Below are positions 1 through 8,241 of a stretch of DNA of 64,000 nt, piece by piece (the first letter of the stretch is position 1; each line of letters starts with the position of its first letter). Below the pieces are notes generated by a model, which was not told where the DNA came from, searched no databases, and saw only the letters and a list, made by a program, of their open reading frames with translations. Made by a program: the position numbers and the translations under genes. Source of the DNA: Sarcina sp034439435. Its GTDB lineage: Bacteria > Bacillota > Clostridia > Clostridiales > Clostridiaceae. The stretch covers positions 1-64,000 of the forward strand of contig NZ_JAPCKJ010000002.1 in assembly GCF_034439435.1 (NCBI RefSeq). The letters run 5' to 3'.

Positions 1-1
1 A

Positions 2-1300
2 GATGAAGGAAATACAACAGAACCAGAAAAACCAACTGAACCGGAAAAACCAGAAAATACCAAAAAGACAGGAATAGTAAATGTAAGTAGTTCTTTAAAT
101 GTAAGAGAAGGAGCTAGCACAAGTAGTAAGGTAATAGGAAGCTTAAGTGGAAATTCTAAGGTAACAATAGTAGGAGAAGAAGGCTCATTCTACAAAATAG
201 AATTTAAGGGTTCCTATGGCTATGTAGCTAAAGAATATATTAAAGATGTTAAGGATGAAGGTAATAATACAACACCAGAACAACCAAGTAAACCAGAAGA
301 AACTAATAAAACAGGAATTGTAACAGCTTCTAATGGATTAAATGTAAGAAAAGAAGCAAATACATCATCTCAAATTCTTGGAATTTTAAGTAGTGGTGAA
401 AGTGTTGAAATTTTAGGTGAAGAAAATGGGTTCTACAAAATAAATTATAAAGGTCAGGAAGCATATGCATCTAAGAGCTATATAAATATTTTTGATGGAA
501 ATTCAAATGTTAATCCAGAATTAGATTTAGGAGATGCTATAAAAACACCATATGGGGTATCTCTTGACGAATATATTAGAATGCAACAAAGAAGTAACCC
601 AGTAAATTATTCATATTCAGAGTTTGAGAGATATATAAACCCAGCGAAGGCTACTAATAAATTACAATTCTTAAGAATTGATAGGTTTAGGGCTGTTAAT
701 GTAAATGGATTAAGTAGCAGGTTAAACAATAAAGGCGTTTTAACTGGTCAAGGACAAGCTTTTGTTGATGCTGCTAGATCGTATAATATAGATCCTATAT
801 ATTTAGTTGCTCAATGTTTACATGAAACAGGTAATGGAACAAGTAAACTTGCAAGAGGAGTAACTATTACTCAAATTGCAGATGAAAGTAAGCCTATATA
901 TAATAGCTATGGTCAATTAGTAGGATATCATATGATACCATTATCTAAACCTGTTACAGTTTATAATTTATTTGGAATAGGAGCTAAGGATAATTCTTCA
1001 GCATTTCCTAATAGAGCATTAATATTAGGAACAACCTATGCTTACAATAGAGGTTGGACAAGTATTGAAAGTGCTATAAAAGGAGCAGCAGCATTTGTTT
1101 CTGCAAATTATGTTCATAGTCCAACCTATGAACAAAATACACTTTATAAAATGAGATATAATCAAAATATATCTAATATATGGCATCAATATGCAACAAC
1201 TACATGGTATGCATCAGAGATAGCTGATATTATGAATAGTTATGAAGATTTATATTTAAATAATAACTTTACATTTGATGTACCTGTATTTTCAAATTAG
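2..1300 (+). CDS. acp: SH3-repeat N-acetylglucosaminidase (Acp-like autolysin), 3' part
   Basis: The reading frame is open from the left edge, so the 5' end lies outside the window. The visible part has a Glu/Pro/Lys-rich linker, then two bacterial SH3 (SH3b) repeats, each starting like TGIV(N/T)..LNVR and ending YIK/YIN, at about 60-240 and 310-490. A glucosaminidase (GH73/LytB-type) domain follows to the end. The segment CLHETGNG (about 815-840) holds the glutamate expected to be catalytic. Proteins of this family cleave the GlcNAc-MurNAc bond of peptidoglycan outside the cell. Many SH3b repeats ahead of a C-terminal glucosaminidase is the layout described for C. perfringens Acp, which has about ten repeats. 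The upstream repeats and signal peptide cannot be seen, so the symbol is probable rather than certain. An internal ATG at 581 is not the true start. A terminator follows. Confidence 0.8.
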   Translation, partial: DEGNTTEPEKPTEPEKPENTKKTGIVNVSSSLNVREGASTSSKVIGSLSGNSKVTIVGEEGSFYKIEFKGSYGYVAKEYIKDVKDEGNNTTPEQPSKPEETNKTGIVTASNGLNVRKEANTSSQILGILSSGESVEILGEENGFYKINYKGQEAYASKSYINIFDGNSNVNPELDLGDAIKTPYGVSLDEYIRMQQRSNPVNYSYSEFERYINPAKATNKLQFLRIDRFRAVNVNGLSSRLNNKGVLTGQGQAFVDAARSYNIDPIYLVAQCLHETGNGTSKLARGVTITQIADESKPIYNSYGQLVGYHMIPLSKPVTVYNLFGIGAKDNSSAFPNRALILGTTYAYNRGWTSIESAIKGAAAFVSANYVHSPTYEQNTLYKMRYNQNISNIWHQYATTTWYASEIADIMNSYEDLYLNNNFTFDVPVFSN

Positions 1301-1348
1301 AGGTAATAGAAGTCTAAATTTAATTGTTATTTAGAATTTAATCGTAGT

Positions 1349-1381
1349 AAATAAAGGGAGTTTTTATACTCCTTTTATTTT
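1349..1381 (+). terminator. Intrinsic terminator after the autolysin gene
   Basis: The sequence AAATAAAGGGAG, an 8-base loop and CTCCTTTTATTT form a hairpin ending in a T-rich tail, 48 bases after the autolysin stop codon. Confidence 0.7.
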
Positions 1382-1410
1382 AGCTAATTTTAGCGTAAGA
1401 GAGAAAATAA

Positions 1411-1512
1411 ATGAATAATTATGTGTTGAGAAGACGAGTAAGTACAATAATTGTAATTGGGTTTATATTATTGATAATAATATTCGTATTAAATAAAAAC
1501 ATATTTTTTTAA
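1411..1512 (+). CDS. Possible 33-residue single-span membrane peptide
   Basis: ATG at 1411 opens 33 codons to TAA. The product starts with MNNYVLRRRV, followed by about 18 hydrophobic residues (IIVIGFILLIIIFVL) and a short tail NKNIFF. Positive residues before a hydrophobic span would place the N terminus inside the cell. The ribosome binding site is weak (AGAGAGAAAA). It lies directly after the autolysin terminator and ahead of another small membrane protein. Function unknown; it may be a chance frame in AT-rich DNA. Confidence 0.3.
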   Translation: MNNYVLRRRVSTIIVIGFILLIIIFVLNKNIFF

Positions 1513-1619
1513 AAGACTATGCCTTTAGGTTAGTTAATAAAGTTAATGAAAAATATTAAAACGCTTAAATCGATAAAGTAATAATTACTACTTCTGTTAA
1601 GTAAAATAATAAGGAAAGT

Positions 1620-1949
1620 ATGTTTAGGAGAATGAAAACTTTGGAGATTTTAGATTGGAAGTTTATTTTCATAATAATAACATTTGCTTTAATAGGAGTA
1701 GTATGTTTATTTAAAAAATCGAAAATTGGATTGACTGCAGCTTCAGTAGGAATTATAGGAAGTTTAATTTTGTGGGGATTTTTTAAGATAAGTATAAAAT
1801 TTAAAAATTTTCTAACAGGGGTTGGATTAAGTTTTAAGGATATATTAAACTTTTTTATTGCAATTATTACGGCTATAGTAGCCTTTACAGCAATTTTTTT
1901 ATTATTGAAAATTTTTAATGATTTTGGTGGAAGATTAAAAAAAAGATAA
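1620..1949 (+). CDS. Small hypothetical membrane protein (109 aa)
   Basis: I do not recognise a family. The protein has three clear hydrophobic spans at about residues 14-32, 38-56 and 78-98, with short polar links rich in Lys, and ends in a basic tail (GGRLKKR). It is probably an integral inner-membrane protein. The ATG at 1620 is preceded by AAGGA at 5-base spacing; the next ATG (1632) has AGGAG only one base away, which is too close. It stands alone between the autolysin gene and a convergent 3D-domain gene and shares a hairpin terminator with the latter. A minus-strand frame covers almost the same bases, but its product looks like an antisense shadow. Confidence 0.6.
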   Translation: MFRRMKTLEILDWKFIFIIITFALIGVVCLFKKSKIGLTAASVGIIGSLILWGFFKISIKFKNFLTGVGLSFKDILNFFIAIITAIVAFTAIFLLLKIFNDFGGRLKKR

Positions 1950-1976
1950 GGCAAAAATGTCTTATCTTTTTTATTT
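1941..1976. terminator. Bidirectional terminator between convergent genes
   Basis: AAAGATAAG, a short loop and CTTATCTTT form a hairpin with a T run on the plus side and an A run (T on the minus strand) on the other. It lies between the stop codons of the convergent genes on either side. Confidence 0.75.
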
Positions 1977-3199
1977 TACCATTCACCAGGATAGGCAACT
2001 ATGTGTAATGTAACTTGACGTCTTCCCCAAGATTTACATTCATCATTAGAGTTCATATAAAGGTCTATTATGTTTCCTTTAATAACTCCTCCTGTATCTG
2101 ATGCTATGGCATAGCCATATCCAGGGATGTACACTTTTGAACCTAATGGAATTACATTAGGGTCTACTGCTATTGTACTTATTCCACCTGGATCTCTTAC
2201 TGGTTTAAGTCCCATGGCAGTTAATGTTCCTCCAGTATATGCGGTAGCTTCAACGGAAAGTGTTTTCTTATAGTTACCATCACTAGGTTGGTTAGAAGTA
2301 TTATTGTTGTTATTATTATTATTTGAATTAGCTGGAGAGTTGTTACTAATACTTTTAGCTGCTTCTTCAGCTTTTATGGATTCAATTTTGTTTTTGGCAG
2401 CTTGTACAGAATTATTAGCTGTATCCCTTACTGAATCGATGTTAAGTTGTGGGATTAATTGATTCAATGTGCTTATTGCATTTTCAAGCTCATTGACTGA
2501 TGAAGATGAATTTATAACAGAAACAGAATGAGAAATTAAAGACATTTCATTTTCTTTAATTATTCCTAAAACAGCTTCTTTTTGATTGTTTAATTCATCA
2601 ATTTTCTTTTGTTCTTCAACTTTTTTACTATCTAGGGTTTTAAGAGATTCCTCAGTTGAACTTTTTAATTCTTTTAATTCAGCCTTATCTCTTTCTAATT
2701 TTTTTATATCCTGATCAAGAGAATCTTTTTGAGAATCTAGATCATTTATAAGATTTTTATCTAAGGCTGTAACCCTTGCCAAAGCATCTATTCTTGTTAT
2801 TAAATCTGATAAGTTTTCAGATTTAATAAGAAAAACTAGTGGGTTCATTGAATCTTTGCTTTTATACATAGCACGCATTCTTTTACCTAAAACAGATTGC
2901 TTTTGATCTATTTCGGTTTTTAAAGTACTTACTTTACTTTCCGTTTCTTTTAAGTTTTCCTCAGTATCTTTCATCTTAGTTTGATTATCTGCTAATTTAG
3001 CATTTAATTCTTCAATTTCATTGTTAAGTTTTGATACTTGAGAATTAAGAGACATAACCTCATTATCTAATTGTTCATATTTTACTTTATTTTCTTGTAT
3101 ATTTGATTTCTTATCACTTATTGTATCAGCAAAAACTACTTGAGTCGTTGAAATACTTATAGTTATTGCTATTAATGCTGATAAAATTCTTTTTTGCAT
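1976..3199 (-). CDS. Secreted coiled-coil protein with C-terminal 3D domain
   Basis: The N terminus (MQKRILSALIAIT...VVFADT) is a signal peptide with a likely cut after VFA. Residues about 30-250 form a long heptad-rich coiled coil like that of PcsB/CwlO-type wall proteins. An Asn/Ser-rich linker with a run of eight Asn follows. The last 90 residues are a 3D domain, a double-psi beta-barrel named for three aspartates seen here in AVDPNVIPLGS, ASDTGG and IIDLYM. The family is related to lytic transglycosylases (MltA, Rpf/YabE types), so peptidoglycan cleavage is likely but unproven. The start used is ATG at 3199: the ribosome site GGAG sits 8 bases ahead, whereas the GTG at 3208 overlaps that site. 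It converges on a small membrane protein gene. Confidence 0.82.
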   Translation of the reverse strand: MQKRILSALIAITISISTTQVVFADTISDKKSNIQENKVKYEQLDNEVMSLNSQVSKLNNEIEELNAKLADNQTKMKDTEENLKETESKVSTLKTEIDQKQSVLGKRMRAMYKSKDSMNPLVFLIKSENLSDLITRIDALARVTALDKNLINDLDSQKDSLDQDIKKLERDKAELKELKSSTEESLKTLDSKKVEEQKKIDELNNQKEAVLGIIKENEMSLISHSVSVINSSSSVNELENAISTLNQLIPQLNIDSVRDTANNSVQAAKNKIESIKAEEAAKSISNNSPANSNNNNNNNNTSNQPSDGNYKKTLSVEATAYTGGTLTAMGLKPVRDPGGISTIAVDPNVIPLGSKVYIPGYGYAIASDTGGVIKGNIIDLYMNSNDECKSWGRRQVTLHIVAYPGEW

Positions 3200-3261
3200 A
3201 AAGTACACTCCTTTTAGTTAAACTGTCCACAACTTAAGTGTATTTCATCCTGTATTACTGA

Positions 3262-3291
3262 ATTATAACATAAAAGTCAAATGTAACACAA
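3262..3291 (-). promoter_or_regulatory. Probable promoter of the 3D-domain gene
   Basis: Read on the minus strand, TTGTGT and a perfect TATAAT are 18 bases apart, about 60 bases before the 3D-domain start codon. It is divergent from the cobalamin promoter. Confidence 0.4.
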
Positions 3292-3381
3292 ATTTAACCT
3301 TTATCCCATTTAAATATGTTAAGAAAAAATTAACAATTTAATTATACTATAAATCTGAAAAAATAAGAAATTTGTCTTATG

Positions 3382-3410
3382 TTGAAATAATTAAAATTAT
3401 ATATTATAAT
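3382..3410 (+). promoter_or_regulatory. Promoter of the cobalamin operon
   Basis: TTGAAA at 3382 and TATAAT at 3405 are separated by exactly 17 bases, a near-consensus sigma-A promoter. Transcription would begin near 3417, just before the riboswitch. Confidence 0.7.
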
Positions 3411-3439
3411 TAAGAAAAAAATAATATTTTATATTTTTA

Positions 3440-3625
3440 GGTTTAATTTTACTAATTAAAAGGGAAAGTGGTTAAAATCCACTACAGCCCCCGCTACTGT
3501 AATAGGATACAAGTTTCTAATTGCTCACTGATTTTTTTAAATTGGGAAGGGAGAAATGAGGATAAGCCTTAAGTCAGGATACCTGCCTAAAAATTATGAA
3601 CTAAGCTTCGGAGGGAAGATGTAGT
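3440..3625 (+). ncRNA. Adenosylcobalamin (B12) riboswitch aptamer
   Basis: The conserved pieces are present in order: AGGGAAAGTGG...AATCCACTACAG, the CCCCCGCTACTGTAATAGG core, and the B12 box region GCC-TTAAGTCAGGATACCTGCC followed by CTTCGGAGGGAAG. Known members bind adenosylcobalamin and switch off transcription or translation. It lies between a strong promoter and cbiK, with a terminator in the expression platform, so corrinoid-dependent transcription termination of the whole cbi-btu operon is expected. Confidence 0.93.
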
Positions 3626-3671
3626 ATTTATTGATTCCTATATTTATATTGGAAAATAATTACTTTTTATT

Positions 3672-3719
3672 AAAGCATCTGGTTCTTTGTAACACAGATG
3701 CTTTTTATTTTAATTTTTT
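3672..3719 (+). terminator. Riboswitch-controlled terminator before cbiK
   Basis: AAAGCATCTG (3672-3681) pairs perfectly with CAGATGCTTT (3695-3704), followed by a T-rich run TTATTTTAATTTTTT. It sits just downstream of the aptamer and just upstream of the cbiK ribosome site, as expected for the OFF-state terminator. I did not resolve the competing antiterminator. Confidence 0.8.
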
Positions 3720-3730
3720 AGAGGTGAAAC

Positions 3731-4567
3731 ATGAAAAAAGCTATATTAGTTGTAAGTTTTGGAACAAGTCATTTAGATGCCTTAAATAATTCTATAAAAA
3801 AAATAGAAGATTCAATAAAAGAAAGTTTTGAAGAGTATGATGTTTTTAGAAGTTTTACATCACATATGATAGTAAGAAAGCTTAAAGAAAAATATGATAT
3901 GAATATACTGTTTCCAGAAGATGCTTTAAAAAAGTTAGAGGAAGAAGGATATGAAGAAGTTGTGGTGCAACCACTTCATATTATGCCAGGTGAAGAATTT
4001 GACTATATAAAGCATATGGTGAAGAATTATGAAAATCATTTTAAAAAGATAGAAACTGGTAGACCAATATTTTATTATGAAGGTTTTGGTGATGGACCAA
4101 ATGACTATTCTGCCTTTGTTGATAGTATGAAAGAAGTAATAGAAGAGAATAGACCGTGTATATTAGTTGGTCATGGAAGCGCACATCCTTCCAATGCTGT
4201 TTATGGATGTCTTCAATCAGTTTTAGATAGAGACTATGAAGATATTTTTGTTGGAACTGTAGAGGGATATCCTAATTTTTCAGATGTTTTAAAAAGAGTT
4301 AAAAAGAAAAATTTAGATAATGTGACTATTATTCCTTTAATGGTTGTAGCAGGAGACCATGCTAAAAATGATATGGCTTCAGAAGATGAGGATTCATGGA
4401 AGAGTAGACTTGAAAGTGAAGGAATTAAAACTGATGTTATTTTAAAAGGATTAGGGGAAAGAGAAGAGTTTAGAAAACTTTACATAGAACGTGTTAAAGA
4501 TGTTATAGATGGTACATATAAAGGTTTAGGAGAAACTAAAAAAAGACATAGAAAGGTGAAGAGATAA
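3731..4567 (+). CDS. cbiK: Sirohydrochlorin cobaltochelatase CbiK
   Basis: CbiK inserts Co2+ into sirohydrochlorin, the first committed step of anaerobic cobalamin synthesis. The start MKKAILVVSFGTSH is typical of the class II chelatase fold. The two metal-site histidines are visible as H148 in LVGHGSAHPSN and H210 in VVAGDHAKNDM, matching His145 and His207 of Salmonella CbiK. Length 278 aa is normal and no signal peptide is seen, so it is cytoplasmic. The last ~15 residues are a basic tail (KKRHRKVKR) beyond the usual end. It is the first gene after the B12 riboswitch, with AGAGGTGA ahead of the ATG, and its stop directly abuts the cbiC start. Regulation by the riboswitch is expected. Confidence 0.93.
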   Translation: MKKAILVVSFGTSHLDALNNSIKKIEDSIKESFEEYDVFRSFTSHMIVRKLKEKYDMNILFPEDALKKLEEEGYEEVVVQPLHIMPGEEFDYIKHMVKNYENHFKKIETGRPIFYYEGFGDGPNDYSAFVDSMKEVIEENRPCILVGHGSAHPSNAVYGCLQSVLDRDYEDIFVGTVEGYPNFSDVLKRVKKKNLDNVTIIPLMVVAGDHAKNDMASEDEDSWKSRLESEGIKTDVILKGLGEREEFRKLYIERVKDVIDGTYKGLGETKKRHRKVKR

Positions 4568-5197
4568 ATGGATTATATGAAAAGTCCTATGGGCATAGAA
4601 AAAAGAAGCTTTGAAATAATAGGTTCTGAAATGAAAAATCATAACTTTTCAGAAGAGGAGTTAGAAATAGTAAAAAGAGTTATACATACTACAGCAGACT
4701 TTGAGTATGAGGATTTAATTGAAATAAGTGAAGGAGCTATAGAAGCTGGAGTTTCTGCTTTAAAATCTGGAGCTAAAATATATACTGATACAACAATGGC
4801 CTTATCAGGTATGAATAAAAGAGCTTTAAAGGAATTAAATTCATCAGTTGAATGCTATGTTGGTTTAGATGAGGTGTTTAAATTAGCAAAAGAAAAACAG
4901 ATAACTCGTTCAATGGCAGGTGTTGAACTTGCGGCAAAGGAAAATGTAGATATATTTGTTTTTGGAAATGCTCCAACAGCTTTGTTTAAACTTAGAGAAC
5001 TTATTAAGGAAGGAAAGGCAAAACCAAAACTTATAGTAGCTGTTCCAGTTGGGTTCGTAGGTGCTAGTGAGAGTAAAGAGGATTTAGATGAACTAGGTAT
5101 TCCTTATATAAGAGTTAAGGGAAGAAAAGGTGGTAGTACAGTAGCAGCAGCCATAATAAATGCATTGCTTTATATGAATTATAAAAGAGAAATGTAA
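4568..5197 (+). CDS. cbiC: Cobalt-precorrin-8 methylmutase CbiC
   Basis: CbiC moves the methyl group from C11 to C12 in cobalt-precorrin-8, giving cobyrinate. The conserved IHTTADFEY contains H40, equivalent to the catalytic histidine of CobH/CbiC. Other family marks are the internal ITRSMAGVELA stretch, FGNAPTALF and the VPVGFVGASESKEDL segment. Length (209 aa) is normal. The ATG directly follows the cbiK stop codon and the ribosome site AAGGTGAAG lies inside the cbiK end, so the two genes are probably translationally coupled. Second gene of the cbi operon. Confidence 0.93.
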   Translation: MDYMKSPMGIEKRSFEIIGSEMKNHNFSEEELEIVKRVIHTTADFEYEDLIEISEGAIEAGVSALKSGAKIYTDTTMALSGMNKRALKELNSSVECYVGLDEVFKLAKEKQITRSMAGVELAAKENVDIFVFGNAPTALFKLRELIKEGKAKPKLIVAVPVGFVGASESKEDLDELGIPYIRVKGRKGGSTVAAAIINALLYMNYKREM

Positions 5198-5215
5198 TAA
5201 AAGAAGGTATATTAA

Positions 5216-6313
5216 ATGTTTGAAATGTATGTAGAAAGCGGTGGAAAAAAACTTAGATGTGGGTATACCACAGGATCTTGTGCAGCGGCGGCAGCTAAGG
5301 CGGCCACATATATGCTTTTTCATAAAAAGGATATAGGAGTTATAGAGATAGATACTCCTAAAAACATAAAGCTTAGTTTAGAAATACAAGATATACAAGT
5401 AGAAAAAAACTCCGTTTCATGTTCCATAATAAAAGATGGTGGAGATGACATAGATGCTACCTCAGGAATAGCTATATTTGCAAAGGCAGAGGAAATTTCA
5501 GAAGGATTTGAGCTTTGTGGAGGAGAAGGTGTTGGAAGAGTTACTAAGGATGGGCTCTTTGTAGAAAAAGGACAGCCAGCTATAAATCCAGTACCTAGGG
5601 AAATGATTAAGAAGGAAGTATTAAGTGTATTACCTGAAAATAAAGGAGTAAAAATAACAATTTTCGTTCCAAGAGGAAGGGAGATTGCTAAGAAAACCTT
5701 TAACCCTAGATTGGGTATAGTTGATGGAATATCAATACTAGGCACAACAGGAATTGTGTATCCAATGTCTGAAGATGCTTTAAAGGAATCTATTAGAATT
5801 GAAATAAGGCAAAAAGCAGTGTCTAATAATGAACTTGTATTTGTCTTTGGTAATATGGGAGAAAGGTTTCTAAGGGAAAGAGGATATAAAAAGGATAATA
5901 TAGTTATCATATCTAACTATGTAGGATTTTCCATAGAGTGTGCCTTAGCTCAAGGAATAAAGGATTTAACCATAATAGGTCATATAGGAAAACTAAGTAA
6001 AATTGCATTTGGCTGTTTTAATACACATAGTAGAGTTTCAGACGTAAGATTAGAAGTTATAGCTTTAGAGTTAACTTTAATGGGATATGACTTAGAACTA
6101 GTTAAAAAGGTTTTAGAAGAAAAGACAAGTGAAGGTGCTGTAAGACTTCTTGGAGATGATTTCCCAATGTTATATGAGAGAATTGGAGAAAAAGTATTAA
6201 AGAGATTAGATATTTACTCTTACGGTGAGGCAAATTTTAATATTCTTATGTATTATGGATCAAAGGAAATGAAATTATTATATGAATCTAAAAATTCAAA
6301 CTTGTTTGATTAA
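5216..6313 (+). CDS. cbiD: Cobalt-precorrin-5B C1-methyltransferase CbiD
   Basis: CbiD methylates C1 of cobalt-precorrin-5B using S-adenosylmethionine in the anaerobic route. The hallmark LRCGYTTGSCAAAAAKAA is near the N terminus, followed by FVPRGREIA, LGIVDGISILGTTGIVYPMS and IIGHIGKLSKIAFGCFNTHS. It is not related to the precorrin-type methyltransferases further along the operon. Length 365 aa is normal. GAAGG precedes the ATG by 8 bases; an ATG four codons in is also possible. It lies 18 bases after cbiC in the same operon. Confidence 0.93.
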   Translation: MFEMYVESGGKKLRCGYTTGSCAAAAAKAATYMLFHKKDIGVIEIDTPKNIKLSLEIQDIQVEKNSVSCSIIKDGGDDIDATSGIAIFAKAEEISEGFELCGGEGVGRVTKDGLFVEKGQPAINPVPREMIKKEVLSVLPENKGVKITIFVPRGREIAKKTFNPRLGIVDGISILGTTGIVYPMSEDALKESIRIEIRQKAVSNNELVFVFGNMGERFLRERGYKKDNIVIISNYVGFSIECALAQGIKDLTIIGHIGKLSKIAFGCFNTHSRVSDVRLEVIALELTLMGYDLELVKKVLEEKTSEGAVRLLGDDFPMLYERIGEKVLKRLDIYSYGEANFNILMYYGSKEMKLLYESKNSNLFD

Positions 6314-6340
6314 ACTTAAATTAGAAGGGAATGAAGGCTA

Positions 6341-6952
6341 TTGGTTAAGATACTAGGGTTAGGACCAGGCCATAAAGACTATATAATTCCTAAGGTTATT
6401 AAGGAACTAGAAAAAAGTGATTATATAGTAGGTTTTGAAAGAGCAATTTCAAGCTTAAAGTTTTTAAATAATTTAAGAGATGAAAAGTTTAAAAAGGTCA
6501 AAACTTTAAGTGAATTAATAGCTTTTTTAAATGAAAATGAAGAGAATGATATTTCAATTGTTGCATCAGGAGACCCTACCTTTTATGGTATTACAAATTA
6601 CATAGAAAAAAATTATTATGGAGAGATTTCTATTATTCCAGGAATAAGTTCTTTTCAGTATTTAACATGCAAAGTAAATAAATCTTGGAATAATGCATTT
6701 GTAGGAAGTATGCATGGAAGAGAAGAAAATTTTATAGAAGTTGTCAAAAAAAACAAACTTTCTATATGGTTAACTGATAAAAAGAATACTCCAAATGAAC
6801 TAAGTAAAATGTTAATAGAAAATTCTATAGAATGTACGATATATGTTGGAGAAAATCTTTCTTATGAAAATGAAAATATAACAATTGGAAATCCAAGAGA
6901 AATTTGCGAAAAGGATTATGGAGATTTATCTGTAATAATAATTGAAAGATAA
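6341..6952 (+). CDS. cbiE: Cobalt-precorrin-7 C5-methyltransferase CbiE
   Basis: CbiE methylates C5 of the corrin ring. The SAM-dependent precorrin methyltransferase fold is shown by ILGLGPGHKDY at the N terminus, VASGDPTFYGI near residue 80 and IPGISSFQYL near residue 105. At 203 aa it is the stand-alone form; in aerobic organisms CbiE and CbiT are fused as CobL, and here cbiT follows directly. The start is TTG at 6341 (TTG GTT AAG ATA), with GAAGGGA upstream. The ATG at 6331 is in another frame and stops after five codons. Confidence in the family is high, in the exact start moderate. Confidence 0.9.
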   Translation: MVKILGLGPGHKDYIIPKVIKELEKSDYIVGFERAISSLKFLNNLRDEKFKKVKTLSELIAFLNENEENDISIVASGDPTFYGITNYIEKNYYGEISIIPGISSFQYLTCKVNKSWNNAFVGSMHGREENFIEVVKKNKLSIWLTDKKNTPNELSKMLIENSIECTIYVGENLSYENENITIGNPREICEKDYGDLSVIIIER

Positions 6953-6971
6953 ATTTTCCTTTGGAGGATAT

Positions 6972-7565
6972 ATGAAGTTTATAAAAGATTCAGAGTTTAT
7001 AAGAGGAAAATGTCCTATGACAAAAGAGGATATTAGAATCCTTACTATTAGTAAATTAGAGTTAAATACAAATTCTAATTTTTTAGATATAGGAAGTGGA
7101 ACTGGTAGTATTACTATTCAGGCCTCTAAATTTATAGAAAATGGAAAAGTATTTTCTATAGAAAGAGATGAAGAGGCTATAAGGGTAACTAAAGAGAATT
7201 TAAAAAAGTTTAACTGTAATAATGTTACTTTATTAGAGGGTGATGCTATAGAACATATGGAATCACTTTCAAACCAAATTAAGAAAGAAAAAATTTCAAA
7301 ATTTGATTCTATATTTATAGGAGGCTCTGGTGGGGGACTTGAAAAAATTATAAATATATCAAATGAAATTCTTAAAGAACAGGGAGTTTTAGTTTTAAAC
7401 TTCATAACTTTAAATAATGCATATAATGCTATAGAAATCTTAAAAAAATTAGAATATAAAACAGAGATTTCTTTAGTAAACATAAGTAAAAATAGAGAAA
7501 ATACATACATGATGATTAGCAATAATCCAATTTTTATTGTTAAAGCGTTTAAGGAGGAAATTTAA
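6972..7565 (+). CDS. cbiT: Cobalt-precorrin-6B C15-methyltransferase (decarboxylating) CbiT
   Basis: CbiT methylates C15 and removes the C12 acetate carboxyl. It has a Rossmann methyltransferase fold with the SAM motif FLDIGSGTGSI (about residues 38-48), a conserved GKCPMTKEDIR near the N terminus and the acidic residue in SIERDEEA. The ATG at 6972 has GGAGG six bases upstream, which is far better than the TTG at 6942 inside cbiE, so the shorter 197-residue product is chosen. The stop codon overlaps the cbiL start by one base (TAATG), suggesting translational coupling. Confidence 0.9.
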   Translation: MKFIKDSEFIRGKCPMTKEDIRILTISKLELNTNSNFLDIGSGTGSITIQASKFIENGKVFSIERDEEAIRVTKENLKKFNCNNVTLLEGDAIEHMESLSNQIKKEKISKFDSIFIGGSGGGLEKIINISNEILKEQGVLVLNFITLNNAYNAIEILKKLEYKTEISLVNISKNRENTYMMISNNPIFIVKAFKEEI

Positions 7566-8227
7566 TGGCAATATTATATGGAATAGGTGTAGGACCTGGA
7601 GATAGTGAATTATTAACAGTAAAAGCGGTAAAGGCAATTGAAAATAGTGATGTTATAGTAGCACCAAGTGCAGAGGAAGGTGGAGATAGTATAGCATTAA
7701 CTGCTGCTGAAGAATATATAAAAGAAGGAACAGAAATAGCTATTAAACATTTTCCAATGGGAAAGAAGAATAGAGATTTAAAAGTTAAAGAGGCTTATGA
7801 CTTTATTTTAGAAAAACTTAAAGAAGGAAAAAACGTAAGTTTCTTAACTATAGGTGATCCTTATGTTTATAGTACATATATACATTTATTAAATTATGTA
7901 GAGGATAATGGTTTCCATGTAAAAACTATTCCGGGAATAACATCTTTCTGTGCTGCAGCTAGTATAGTTGACAGAACATTAGTTGTAGGTAATGAACCTT
8001 TACTTGTTCTTCCAGCAGCTAGAGTAAAGGATATAAAAGATGAGAAGTTTGTTGTAATAATGAAAGTTTACAAAAAAGAAGAAGAAGTTATAGATGTTTT
8101 AGAAGAAAAAGGATTTGACTATGTGCTAGTTAGTAGAGCAGGTAGAGAAGGAGAAAAAATCTTAAGAACTAGAGAAGAAATTGTAAATCATAGAGATTAT
8201 ATGTCTTTAATATTAGCAAGTAAATAA
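7565..8227 (+). CDS. cbiL: Cobalt-precorrin-2 C20-methyltransferase CbiL
   Basis: CbiL adds a methyl group at C20 of cobalt-factor II/cobalt-precorrin-2, the first methylation after cobalt insertion. Fold marks are GIGVGPGDSELLTVKAVKAI at the N terminus, LTIGDPYVYSTY near residue 98 and IPGITSFCAAAS near residue 123. The GDPYVYSTY form and the GxGPGD start fit the C20 enzyme rather than CbiF or CbiH. Length 220 aa is normal. The start codon overlaps the cbiT stop by one base, with GGAGG upstream. Confidence 0.9.
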   Translation: MAILYGIGVGPGDSELLTVKAVKAIENSDVIVAPSAEEGGDSIALTAAEEYIKEGTEIAIKHFPMGKKNRDLKVKEAYDFILEKLKEGKNVSFLTIGDPYVYSTYIHLLNYVEDNGFHVKTIPGITSFCAAASIVDRTLVVGNEPLLVLPAARVKDIKDEKFVVIMKVYKKEEEVIDVLEEKGFDYVLVSRAGREGEKILRTREEIVNHRDYMSLILASK

Positions 8228-8241
8228 AAGGAGGAATAAGA

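Noticed and set aside
1565..1954. 129-codon open frame on the minus strand
   Set aside because: It mirrors the small membrane protein gene at 1620-1949, has low-complexity Ile/Lys/Asn composition, and its start lacks a ribosome site. It is an antisense shadow.
2290..2325. Short tandem ATT/GTT-like repeat, first considered as a simple-sequence repeat or array
   Set aside because: It encodes the run of Asn residues in the linker of the 3D-domain protein and is ordinary coding low complexity. There are no spacers, so it is not CRISPR.
5320..5910. 196-codon minus-strand frame inside cbiD
   Set aside because: It lies entirely within a clearly coding gene, has a Ser/Pro/Ile-rich composition typical of antisense frames, and matches no family.
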